A DNA stretch of 52,608 nt from an uncultured Pelagibacteraceae bacterium (lineage in GTDB: Bacteria; Pseudomonadota; Alphaproteobacteria; Pelagibacterales; Pelagibacteraceae). The position numbers and the translations under genes were made by a program. How positions within the stretch are numbered: the first letter of the stretch is position 1; every line of letters starts with the position of its first letter. The stretch is from NCBI GenBank assembly GCA_902529715.1, contig CABZXL010000004.1:1-52608 (forward strand), read 5' to 3'. Below the pieces are notes generated by a model. It ran no database searches and was not told the origin of the DNA. It was given only the letters and a program-made list of their open reading frames with translations. Shown here piece by piece: positions 42,214 through 50,469 of the stretch.

Positions 42214-43161
42214 ATGAGAAAAATAATATCACTTTTATCTGCTTTAGTTATTTCAGTTGTTTCATTTGCTGGAATAGCAAATTCTGCGGATAGTAAGAAA
42301 CCTATCGTTATCCCGACACACAATTGGTCAAGTCAAATTGTAATGGCTTACGTAATTGGTGGAATTATGGAAAGTATGGGAAATAACGTTAAATATGTAA
42401 ACGCTGACTCTCAAGCAGTTTATGAATCAATTCGAATTGGTGATGTAACTCTATCACATGAAGTTTGGGAATCTGCTTTTGGTAAATCATTTACTACAGC
42501 TTTAGACAAAGGTGGTTTGCTTGACTGGGGTGATCATGAAGCAAGAACTCTTGAGGATATGGGATATCCAAATTGGGTTGCTGAAAAAGGATTATGTCCA
42601 GGTTTACCAGATTGGACTGCTTTAAAAAGTCCGGACTGTGCAAAAAACTTTACAACACCTGATTCACCAGATGGAAAAGGAAGAATGTTGGAAGGTCCAC
42701 AAACTTGGCATGGTGATTTAATACCTCAAAGAGTTGATGCACTAGGTCTAGGAGATCTTTGGTGGGTTAAATTTGCTGGAAGTGCAGATGCGCTTTGGGC
42801 AGAGTTAGCAGCAGCTAAAAAAGAAGGAAGAGGAACTATCATCTTTAACTGGACACCAAACTTTACAGATGGTGCTGGTTTTACATTTATAGATTTCCCT
42901 CCATACACAGCTGGTTGTAGACCAGAAGATGGTGGAGATGGTAAATGTGGTTCGCCAGATGGTTATTTGAAAAAAGCAGTTAACGCTGATTTTCCAAAAA
43001 CTCATCCAGCAGCAGCTGCAATGTTCAAAAAAATGTCATTCTCTACAAGTCAAATTGGTGCAATGGCAGCTTTAGTTGACGTTGACAAAATGACTCACGA
43101 AGATGCAGCTAAAAAATGGTTAGCTGATAACGAGTCTGTTTGGAAAGCTTTTACTAAATAA
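42214..43161 (+). CDS. tmoX: TMAO-type periplasmic substrate-binding protein
   Basis: 315-residue OpuAC/ProX-family binding protein with a Sec signal peptide (cleavage near residue 25). Aromatic residues suited to a cation-pi box for a quaternary or N-oxide amine are spread along the chain (PTHNWSSQ, HEVWESAFG, QTWHGD, IFNWTPNF). A cysteine-containing insertion (AGCRPEDGGDGKCGSPDG) is reminiscent of the calcium/disulfide loop reported for TmoX. Adjacency to tdm and to tmoW/tmoV/tmm supports TMAO as ligand; glycine betaine or choline is the alternative. A terminator follows, then three small envelope genes before the ATPase gene. Confidence 0.82.
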   Translation: MRKIISLLSALVISVVSFAGIANSADSKKPIVIPTHNWSSQIVMAYVIGGIMESMGNNVKYVNADSQAVYESIRIGDVTLSHEVWESAFGKSFTTALDKGGLLDWGDHEARTLEDMGYPNWVAEKGLCPGLPDWTALKSPDCAKNFTTPDSPDGKGRMLEGPQTWHGDLIPQRVDALGLGDLWWVKFAGSADALWAELAAAKKEGRGTIIFNWTPNFTDGAGFTFIDFPPYTAGCRPEDGGDGKCGSPDGYLKKAVNADFPKTHPAAAAMFKKMSFSTSQIGAMAALVDVDKMTHEDAAKKWLADNESVWKAFTK

Positions 43162-43186
43162 AAGTTAAAGCTAATAAATTATAAAG

Positions 43187-43218
43187 TCTCTCCCAACAAT
43201 GTTGGGGGGGATTTTTTT
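43187..43218 (+). terminator. Rho-independent terminator after tmoX
   Basis: TCTCTCCCAAC pairs with GTTGGGGGGGA (including two G-T wobbles) around an AAT loop at 43198-43200, followed by a T run. It separates the binding-protein gene from the downstream genes, as in the ehuB case, and would give an excess of TmoX over the membrane components. Confidence 0.85.
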
Positions 43219-43264
43219 ATTTTAACTTCAGAACGATGGTTAATATAAAGTTTAAATTAATCTA

Positions 43265-43714
43265 ATGATAAAATATCTTTTTTATATATTTCTTAGTTTA
43301 TTATTTTTTAATTCAACATTAGCAAAAGATATAGATATTCAAGAAGATATTAATCTTAGTTTTGTATGTGATTTAGAAAAAAAAATACTTAAGAATTCTG
43401 AATATAATTATCAAACTTTTTTAGCTAAGGATTTAAATATAAAAGGTTTGGATAAATTAAAAATTGAATCTTTAAAACCAGATACTCTTTCTATTAATGG
43501 ATTATCTTTATTTCTGTCAAAATCTGAAAAATTAAATGTTAAGGTGGTCAGTAAGGATATAGTTTTATTTAAATCAATTGACGAAGCTAGAAATTACTCT
43601 GAGTCAGCTATTATTGATAGAAAATCAGGTGAATTAATGCATGAAATTACCAGGAATATTAAGAGTGAAAATTCTGAAAAAGATATTTCTTTTTATACAT
43701 GCATAAAACAATAG
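43265..43714 (+). CDS. Secreted small protein of unknown function
   Basis: 149-residue protein with a clear signal peptide (hydrophobic LFYIFLSLLFFN, probable cleavage after TLA). The mature chain is rich in Lys/Asp/Ser and has two cysteines (SFVCDLEKK near the start, FYTCIKQ at the end) that could form a disulfide. Family not recognised. It lies between tmoX and tmoW on the same strand, 46 bases before the MORN protein gene; role in TMAO uptake is open. Confidence 0.6.
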   Translation: MIKYLFYIFLSLLFFNSTLAKDIDIQEDINLSFVCDLEKKILKNSEYNYQTFLAKDLNIKGLDKLKIESLKPDTLSINGLSLFLSKSEKLNVKVVSKDIVLFKSIDEARNYSESAIIDRKSGELMHEITRNIKSENSEKDISFYTCIKQ

Positions 43715-43759
43715 AAAATGTCTGATTTTTTTTTAATTAATTTTGTGTAAAATATTGTT

Positions 43760-44137
43760 ATGAAAAAATTTATTATCAGCATAATTTTTAGCTTTTTTAT
43801 TACATCTGAAGTTCTGGCTCGTAGCACCGGATGTAAGGAGGGAAATTGTGAAAATGGTTATGGTAAGTGGGTTTATACAGATAAAACAACTTATGAAGGT
43901 GAATGGGTAAATACAAAAAAACATGGTCAAGGAACAGAAACTTGGCCTAATGGATATATTTATAAAGGCGAATTTAAAAATAGTGAGTGGAGCGGGCAAG
44001 GTACTTTAACTTTTCCAAATGGTGCAACTTATGTTGGAGAATGGGCCAATGGATTTATGAATGGAAAAGGAACTTTTACCTGGTCTGATGGTAAAGAAAA
44101 AACAGGCACCTGGGTTAATGGAAAATTACAAGAATAA
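43760..44137 (+). CDS. Secreted MORN-repeat protein
   Basis: 125-residue protein: signal peptide (FIISIIFSFFITSEVLA) followed by about four MORN repeats, each with the Y-x-GEW/F...GxG pattern (TYEGEWVNTKKHGQG, IYKGEFKNSEWSGQG, TYVGEWANGFMNGKG, TGTWVNGK). MORN repeats form elongated beta-hairpin stacks used as membrane or protein scaffolds. It starts 45 bases after the preceding gene and ends eight bases before the next membrane protein gene, inside the tmo locus. Function in this context is unknown. Confidence 0.8.
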   Translation: MKKFIISIIFSFFITSEVLARSTGCKEGNCENGYGKWVYTDKTTYEGEWVNTKKHGQGTETWPNGYIYKGEFKNSEWSGQGTLTFPNGATYVGEWANGFMNGKGTFTWSDGKEKTGTWVNGKLQE

Positions 44138-44145
44138 TTAAAATA

Positions 44146-44697
44146 ATGATAAAAAATAATTATATAAATAGATTGAAAGAGTTACCTGAAACAACAAAGC
44201 AATTTGGTGGTCTTCTTATCTTAACACTTATTATAATTTTATCTTTTGGTATTTTGAACATTTATTGGGGAGGAGGAGACGAATTAATTAAAAAAATGAA
44301 ATTAGAAGAAGAAAGAATCGCAGAAGAAAAAAAACTTAATGCACTTATATCCCAACTTCCATCAGGTATTCTGGTAACATTTGATGGAACAGATAATTTT
44401 AGATTGAATGATGAACTATATGAAGCAGTTTGTAATGCAACAAAACTTCTTCCTCAACGTGCTATAATGGCAGCTCATTTTTTAAATTATGAAGCTTACG
44501 AACTATATACTATCAATGGTAATAAAATTGATGAAACGTATGTTAAATGGGATAAAGAGAAAAAAAAATGCTTTGCTGGTTACACTGTAAGTGGCGCGAA
44601 TGTAGGAGTAAATAGAACAGCAAATGTAAATGGAGAGGTTTTAAGTTTTTTAAGCACCGGTATCGATACAAGGGTTTATTTTATTAAAAATTTTTAA
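44146..44697 (+). CDS. Membrane-anchored small protein of unknown function
   Basis: 183-residue protein with one membrane helix (residues about 21-41, GGLLILTLIIILSFGILNIYW), then a charged coiled-coil-like stretch (KKMKLEEERIAEEKK) and a globular C-terminal domain. The C-terminus contains two cysteines (AVCNATK, KKCFAGY) and many beta-type residues. Family not recognised. It follows the MORN gene by eight bases, so the two probably act together at the envelope. A 67-base gap separates it from tmoW. Confidence 0.6.
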   Translation: MIKNNYINRLKELPETTKQFGGLLILTLIIILSFGILNIYWGGGDELIKKMKLEEERIAEEKKLNALISQLPSGILVTFDGTDNFRLNDELYEAVCNATKLLPQRAIMAAHFLNYEAYELYTINGNKIDETYVKWDKEKKKCFAGYTVSGANVGVNRTANVNGEVLSFLSTGIDTRVYFIKNF

Positions 44698-44764
44698 GGA
44701 AGAAAGGGAATAAATTATATAGATTTTATTTTATCTTAATTTCGTATAACTTGATTATAAATTT

Positions 44765-45796
44765 ATGTCTGAACCAGTAATTAAATGTGAAGCTGTTTAT
44801 AAAATTTTTGGAGAAAATGCTAAAAAAATGCTTCAAGATTCAAATGGTAATGTAGACGCAAAAACTTTTCAAGAAAATGGATGCATAGTGGGCGTTAACA
44901 ATGCTTCATTTGAAGTTTCAAAGGGAGAAATGTTAGTTGTAATGGGGTTGTCTGGATCAGGTAAATCAACTTTGCTAAGATGTATTTCTAGATTAACTGA
45001 TGCGACAGGTGGAAAAATTTTTATAGAAGGTCAAGATTTACTTCAATTAAATAATAAAGAACTAATAGAGCTTAGAAGAAATAAAATGGGAATGGTTTTT
45101 CAGAGTTTTGCTCTACTTCCTCATAAAACAGTTGTAGAAAATATTGCTTTCCCACTCCAAATTAAGGGAATTAAAACTGAAGATAGCATTAGTAAAGCAA
45201 TGGATATGGTTAAACTTGTTGGTCTTGATGGAAGAGAAAACTATTTTCCAAGAGAACTTTCTGGAGGTCAACAACAAAGAGTAGGTATTGCGAGATCATT
45301 AGCAGTAGAGCCAGATATTTGGTTTTTGGATGAACCTTTTTCTGCATTAGATCCATTAATTAGAAAAGAAATGCAGGATGAATTTTTAAGACTTCAAGAT
45401 AAATTACAAAAAACAATTATGTTTATTACACATGATTTTGACGAGGCTCTAAAACTTGCTGATCGTATTGCCATTATGAAAGATGGAATAATTGAACAGT
45501 TAGATACACCTGCAAATATTGTTTTAAATCCAGCAACTGAATATGTAAGGAAATTTACTGAAGAAGTACCTAGAGAAAAAGTTCTATTAATTGGAGATGT
45601 AATGGACCCATCCACCAATGATAATTTGGGTGATTTGAAGGTTTTAAAAGATGAAATTATTGAAAATGTTGCTGAAAAAATTTTAACTCAAGAAAAATCA
45701 GTAGCAGTTATAGATAATAACAACAAAATTGTAGGCTCTATTAATCCAACAAAAATAATTAATACAGTTTTTGGAGGAAGAAAAAATAATAATTAA
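44765..45796 (+). CDS. tmoW: TMAO/betaine-type ABC transporter ATPase
   Basis: 343-residue ProV/OpuAA-type ATPase. Walker A is GLSGSGKST, the Q-loop is MVFQSFALLPH, the signature is [15 protein letters not shown], Walker B is IWFLDEPFSALDP and the switch His is in FITHDFDEAL. After about residue 270 there is a C-terminal extension (VMDPSTNDN... AVIDNNNKIVGS) resembling a single CBS-like module, often an osmotic/ionic regulatory part in this class. It starts a new tightly packed set, four bases upstream of the fused permease gene. Confidence 0.85.
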   Translation: MSEPVIKCEAVYKIFGENAKKMLQDSNGNVDAKTFQENGCIVGVNNASFEVSKGEMLVVMGLSGSGKSTLLRCISRLTDATGGKIFIEGQDLLQLNNKELIELRRNKMGMVFQSFALLPHKTVVENIAFPLQIKGIKTEDSISKAMDMVKLVGLDGRENYFPRELSGGQQQRVGIARSLAVEPDIWFLDEPFSALDPLIRKEMQDEFLRLQDKLQKTIMFITHDFDEALKLADRIAIMKDGIIEQLDTPANIVLNPATEYVRKFTEEVPREKVLLIGDVMDPSTNDNLGDLKVLKDEIIENVAEKILTQEKSVAVIDNNNKIVGSINPTKIINTVFGGRKNNN

Positions 45797-45799
45797 ATC

Positions 45800-47953
45800 A
45801 TGGAATTAATAAAAAAATATCCAAAGTTATTTCAATGGTTATTTTTATTGATTGTATTTTTTGCTTTATGTTTTGCGATTGATGTTCCTGAAACATATAA
45901 ATTTATACGAGGCCAAGCAGAATTTGTTAAAGATCCAAATCAAAGCTCCTTCGTTTTTCTCGGTAAAGAAGTAAGATATTATGCTTTTGATGTCTTTTGG
46001 AGATTGCCCCCATTACTTGGATGGTTACCTATTTGGATAAATGATTCATTATTTTTCTTAATGAATGAATGGATGCCAATTGAATTTTGGAACGAAGATA
46101 CTCAAGAATTCAGAACTCGTCCTTTAGTTTTACAAATAAGTAGAAATTTAACTGCTTTTATGACGTTTCTAATAGAACTCATTAGAGAGATTTTATTAGG
46201 TGGACTTGAAACTATTGTTGCATTTACCAGTTGGGATTGGATAGACAAAAACCCTTGGGCAGAGCTACCAGGTCTACCATGGACTATTGTAGCTGCGGGT
46301 TCAGCAATACTTGCTTATAAGCTAAGCGGCAAAGGTTTAGCTTTGTTTGCCGGTTTAGTTATGGTTTACATTTCTATATTTGGACAATGGAAACCTTCGA
46401 TGCAAACTCTTTCTTTTATATTGGTTGCAGCACCACTATCATTTATTTTTGGCTTAGGTTTAGGTATAGCGGCATTTAAAAGTAAGCGTGTTGAGAAAGC
46501 TTTGTATCCAATACTTTTAGTTATGCAAACAATGCCACAATACGCGGTATTGGTTCCTGCGCTTGTTCTTTTTGGAGTTGGTGATCATGCTGCAGTAATT
46601 ATAACCATGGTTGTTGCTGTTCCACCAATGATATTATTAACAATATTAGGTTTAAGAGCAATACCACCAGAAGTTATTGAGGCTGGTAGAATGAGCGGGT
46701 GTAACAATTGGCAACTAATGTTTAAAGTATTAATTCCAACAGCAAGAAGAGATATCTTAATTGGAGTAAACCAGGTGATTATGGTGTGTTTTTCTATGGC
46801 TGTTATTTCTGCATTTATAGGTGCAAAAGGTTTAGGGTTTAATTTATTGTTAGCCTTAAACCAACTCAATATCGGTTTAGCCTTAGAAGCTGGTTTGTGT
46901 ATTAGTTTAATTGCAATTCTTTTAGATAAAATGTCTTTGGCTTGGGCAAACAAGCAAACAGATTATTTTGGTAATCTGACATTTTTTCAAAGAAATAAAA
47001 ATATTTTATTTTTTGCTGCTACAGTAATTATAGGAATTATACTTGCTTATGTTGGAACTTTTTTGTTCAAAGGTAGTTACAATTATTTATTTGAAGTTCC
47101 ACATAATAAAGGAATATCAACAGCAGATTTTTGGAATAAAGGTGTTGATTGGATTTTCGATACGTTCTTTGTGTATATAAAAGCATTTAATACATGGTTG
47201 ATTCAAGACGTGCTTCAACCAATGAGAGCTTTATATTTAAGAATGCCTGCGGTTGCCACAATAGTTTTAGTTGTTGGAGCTGGATATTTAATTGGTGGTA
47301 TTCGTTCAGCATTAGTTGTTTGCGGATTAACATTATTTATAGCCTTTAGTCCATGGTGGGATAGAGCATTGGTGACAGCATATATGGCAACTTTTGGAGT
47401 TATTGTATCTTGTATAATTGGATTTACAGTAGGAACTTTATGTTTTCAAAATAAACACTCTGCAAGTTTTATGCTAGGAGTTTGCGATATATTTCAAACT
47501 TTTCCTTCTTTTGTGTACTTAATTCCTGTGATGATGCTTTTTGGTATAACAGACACATCAGTTTTAATTGCTGTTATAGTCTATGCCACAATACCTGCAA
47601 CAAGGTATACCATTGAAGGTCTTAGAAGTGTTCCAATTGGTTTACATGATGCCGCAACAATGTCGGGTGTAAATAAATTCCAAAGATTGACAAAAATAGA
47701 ATTCCCTTTGGCTTTTCCTCATATGATGCTTGGTTTAAATCAAACAATCGTATTTGCTTTGTTTATGGTGATCATAGGAGCATTTATTGGAACCGAAGAT
47801 TTAGGACAATATATTTTAAAAGCATTATCTGATAAAAAAGGAGCAGGCATAGGATTTACTCTTGGTATTTGTGTTGCTTTTATAGGTTTAATTTTTGATA
47901 ATTTAATTAGAACCTGGGTAGAAAAAAGAAAAAAACACCTTGGCATAAACTAA
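45800..47953 (+). CDS. tmoV: TMAO/betaine-type ABC transporter permease, double-domain
   Basis: 717-residue permease in which two BPD-type permease domains are fused. The first core is at about residues 200-390 (QTMPQYAVLVPALVLFGVGD; coupling loop EAGRMSGCNNWQLMFKVLIP), and the second is at about 530-705 (FQTFPSFVYLIPVMMLFGITD; coupling loop DAATMSGVNKFQRLTKIEFP). Each is followed by the AFIGxxxLG segment. The N-terminal 150 residues add helices and a tryptophan-rich loop. The fusion fits TmoV-like TMAO carriers, which provide both channel halves from one gene. It pairs with TmoW (four bases upstream); glpK begins within five bases of its stop. Confidence 0.82.
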   Translation: MELIKKYPKLFQWLFLLIVFFALCFAIDVPETYKFIRGQAEFVKDPNQSSFVFLGKEVRYYAFDVFWRLPPLLGWLPIWINDSLFFLMNEWMPIEFWNEDTQEFRTRPLVLQISRNLTAFMTFLIELIREILLGGLETIVAFTSWDWIDKNPWAELPGLPWTIVAAGSAILAYKLSGKGLALFAGLVMVYISIFGQWKPSMQTLSFILVAAPLSFIFGLGLGIAAFKSKRVEKALYPILLVMQTMPQYAVLVPALVLFGVGDHAAVIITMVVAVPPMILLTILGLRAIPPEVIEAGRMSGCNNWQLMFKVLIPTARRDILIGVNQVIMVCFSMAVISAFIGAKGLGFNLLLALNQLNIGLALEAGLCISLIAILLDKMSLAWANKQTDYFGNLTFFQRNKNILFFAATVIIGIILAYVGTFLFKGSYNYLFEVPHNKGISTADFWNKGVDWIFDTFFVYIKAFNTWLIQDVLQPMRALYLRMPAVATIVLVVGAGYLIGGIRSALVVCGLTLFIAFSPWWDRALVTAYMATFGVIVSCIIGFTVGTLCFQNKHSASFMLGVCDIFQTFPSFVYLIPVMMLFGITDTSVLIAVIVYATIPATRYTIEGLRSVPIGLHDAATMSGVNKFQRLTKIEFPLAFPHMMLGLNQTIVFALFMVIIGAFIGTEDLGQYILKALSDKKGAGIGFTLGICVAFIGLIFDNLIRTWVEKRKKHLGIN

Positions 47954-47957
47954 GATT

Positions 47958-49436
47958 GTGAAAAAATTTCTTGTTGCTATTGACCAAGGCACTACATCAA
48001 CAAGAGTAATTTTGTTTGATACAAAAGGTAACACAAAATTTATATCACAGTTTGAGTTTAAACAATATTTTCCAAAAAATGGTTGGGTAGAACATAATCC
48101 AAATGAGATTTGGAAGACTACACTTAAATCATTAAAAAAAGTTATACAAAAAGCTAAGAAGTTAAAAGGAAAAATATTAAGTATTGGAATTACCAATCAG
48201 AGAGAAACAACCATCCTCTGGAATAAAAAAAATGGCAAACCAATTTACAATGCTATTGTTTGGCAGGATAGACGTACACAACAATTTTGCCAAAATTTGA
48301 AAAAAAATAATTATGAAAATATTATTAGAAAAAAAACTGGCTTATTTATCGATCCATATTTTTCAGCAACGAAAATAAGATGGATATTAGATAATGTAAA
48401 AGAATCAAAAAGATTATTAAAATTAAATAATTTACTATTTGGAACCATTGATACTTTTTTAATTTGGAAGCTCACTAAAGGAAAAAGACATTTAACTGAA
48501 GCAACTAATGCATCCAGAACAATGTTGTACAATATAAATACAAATCAATGGGATAAAAATATATTGAAAAAATTAAAGATATCACACAAAATTCTTCCAG
48601 AAGTAAAAAATTCAGCTGATAGTTTTGGGACTTTAGATAAAAAAATTATCGGACAAGAAATCCCTATATCTGCAGTTTTAGGAGATCAGCAGGCAGCAGC
48701 AATTGGTCAATCTTGTTTTCAAAAAGGTTCAATCAAAAGTACTTATGGTACTGGTGCATTTGTAATAATGAATACCGGTTCAAAGAAAATTTTTTCAAAA
48801 AATAAGTTATTGACCACAATTTGTTATCGAATAAATGGAAAAAATACTTATGCATTAGAAGGTTCAATTTTTATTGCTGGAGCAGGAATACAATGGCTTA
48901 GAGATAAAATAAAACTAATCGATAATGCATATGAAACAGAAAATATTGCAAAATCAAAAAAAAATAATGAAGGTGTATATGTAGTTCCAGCATTTAGTGG
49001 AATAGGTGCTCCCTATTGGAGACCAGATGCAAGAGGAGTCATTACCGGTTTAACAAGAAACAGTGATTGGAAAAGTTTAGTAAGAGCTGTTGTAGAATCT
49101 GTTGCTTATCAAAGTTATGATTTATTTGAAGCAATGAAAAAAGATGGACTTAAACCTAAATTGATTAAAGTTGATGGAGGAATGGTAGCGAACAATTGGT
49201 TTGCTCAATTTTTATCAGATATAATAAATTTAAATGTAACTAGACCAAAAACTCTAGAAACAACTGCATTAGGAGCTGCACTTTTAGCCGGATATCAGAT
49301 TGGAGAATTTAAATCTTTGAATGAAATTCAAGTTAATTGGAAAAAAGATAGAGTTTTTTCTCCAAAACTTAATAAATCATTGAGAAATAATTTATTGCAA
49401 GGATGGAAACAAGCAATTAGAAAAACTTTAGCATAA
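47958..49436 (+). CDS. glpK: Glycerol kinase
   Basis: 492-residue FGGY-family sugar kinase matching GlpK, which makes sn-glycerol 3-phosphate. AIDQGTTSTRVILFD is the phosphate loop, GITNQRETTILW and AIVWQDRRTQQ follow, and the ATP-side segments GDQQAAAIGQSCF, STYGTGAFVIMNTG and VDGGMVANNWF are intact, so glycerol is the expected substrate. The start is a GTG at 47958. It lies directly after tmoV and is followed eight bases later by a glycerol-3-phosphate dehydrogenase gene, an unexpected pair inside a TMAO locus. Confidence 0.9.
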   Translation: MKKFLVAIDQGTTSTRVILFDTKGNTKFISQFEFKQYFPKNGWVEHNPNEIWKTTLKSLKKVIQKAKKLKGKILSIGITNQRETTILWNKKNGKPIYNAIVWQDRRTQQFCQNLKKNNYENIIRKKTGLFIDPYFSATKIRWILDNVKESKRLLKLNNLLFGTIDTFLIWKLTKGKRHLTEATNASRTMLYNINTNQWDKNILKKLKISHKILPEVKNSADSFGTLDKKIIGQEIPISAVLGDQQAAAIGQSCFQKGSIKSTYGTGAFVIMNTGSKKIFSKNKLLTTICYRINGKNTYALEGSIFIAGAGIQWLRDKIKLIDNAYETENIAKSKKNNEGVYVVPAFSGIGAPYWRPDARGVITGLTRNSDWKSLVRAVVESVAYQSYDLFEAMKKDGLKPKLIKVDGGMVANNWFAQFLSDIINLNVTRPKTLETTALGAALLAGYQIGEFKSLNEIQVNWKKDRVFSPKLNKSLRNNLLQGWKQAIRKTLA

Positions 49437-49444
49437 TTTTAGCT

Positions 49445-50464
49445 ATGAAAAAAATATTAATAATTGGCGCTGGAGCAATGGGATCTGCTTTCTCGATTCC
49501 GTGTACAGAAAATAATAATGATGTCAATATAATGGGCTCAATATTAGAAGACGATTTTATTTCCTCAATAAAATCCAATAAAAATTTGCACCCAAGTTTA
49601 AATGTAATTTTACCAAAAAGTATTAAAATTGAAAAATTTAGTGCAATTACTGATACAGATTTAGATATAATTGTAGTTGCAGTTAGCTCGGCTGGAATTG
49701 ATTGGGTAGGTGATGAGATTTCAAAATTTTATAAATCTAACACACCTATAATTTTACTAACAAAAGGTCTTTCAATAATTAATGATCAACTAACAACTTT
49801 AACTGAAAAACTGGAAATGATTTTGAAAAAAAATGGTCATAAAAATGTTAATATTTCTTCAGTTAAAGGACCATGTTTGGCTTCAGGTCTTGCAAATAAA
49901 ATAAGAACAGGAACTATAATAGCAAATAAAAATATTAAGGAGGCTCAAAAAATTAAGAATATTATTCAAACAGAATATTATAAATGTGAAATATCAGATG
50001 ATATAGAAGGTATAGAAATTTCTTCAGCAATAAAAAATCTTTATTCAATGTTAATTGGTGGTTCACAAGGGTTAAGTAACCCAGCTGCTTCAAAAGAAAT
50101 CCAAGAAAAATATTTTTTAAATACCGCTGCTAGTTTAATTCATAGATCAATTTCTGAGATGGTAGAAATTGTTAATAGTTATTCAGGTAAAACAGAATCT
50201 GTTTATGGTTTAGCTGGTTTAGGAGATATATATGTAAGTGTATCTGGCGGAAGAAATAGCCAAATGGGAAAATATTTAGGACAAGGTTATTTATATAAAG
50301 AGGCAAAAGAAAAATTTATGAAAAATACAACAGTCGAAGGTGCACAATTGGCTTTTGATATTGGACCAAAACTTATGGCAAAATTTGACAAACGTAAATT
50401 TCCACTTTTATTTAGCATTCTGGAATGTATTTGTGAAAACAAAAAATTACAGATCGATTGGTAA
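49445..50464 (+). CDS. gpsA: NAD(P)-dependent glycerol-3-phosphate dehydrogenase-like
   Basis: 339-residue GpsA-family dehydrogenase interconverting glycerol 3-phosphate and dihydroxyacetone phosphate. The cofactor motif is IIGAGAMGSAF at residues 5-15, with VVAVSSAGIDWV, ILLTKGLS, VKGPCLASGL and the catalytic-lysine helix SSAIKNLYSMLIGG, then GLAGLGDIYVSVSGGRNSQMG. The start of the typical phosphate loop differs somewhat from housekeeping GpsA, so this may be a catabolic paralogue working with glpK. It ends convergent with tmm, five bases apart. Confidence 0.82.
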   Translation: MKKILIIGAGAMGSAFSIPCTENNNDVNIMGSILEDDFISSIKSNKNLHPSLNVILPKSIKIEKFSAITDTDLDIIVVAVSSAGIDWVGDEISKFYKSNTPIILLTKGLSIINDQLTTLTEKLEMILKKNGHKNVNISSVKGPCLASGLANKIRTGTIIANKNIKEAQKIKNIIQTEYYKCEISDDIEGIEISSAIKNLYSMLIGGSQGLSNPAASKEIQEKYFLNTAASLIHRSISEMVEIVNSYSGKTESVYGLAGLGDIYVSVSGGRNSQMGKYLGQGYLYKEAKEKFMKNTTVEGAQLAFDIGPKLMAKFDKRKFPLLFSILECICENKKLQIDW

Positions 50465-50469
50465 TTATT

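Noticed and set aside
47740..48196. Minus-strand frames across the tmoV end and glpK start
   Set aside because: Antisense to the clear permease C-terminus and the glycerol kinase phosphate loop; shadows.
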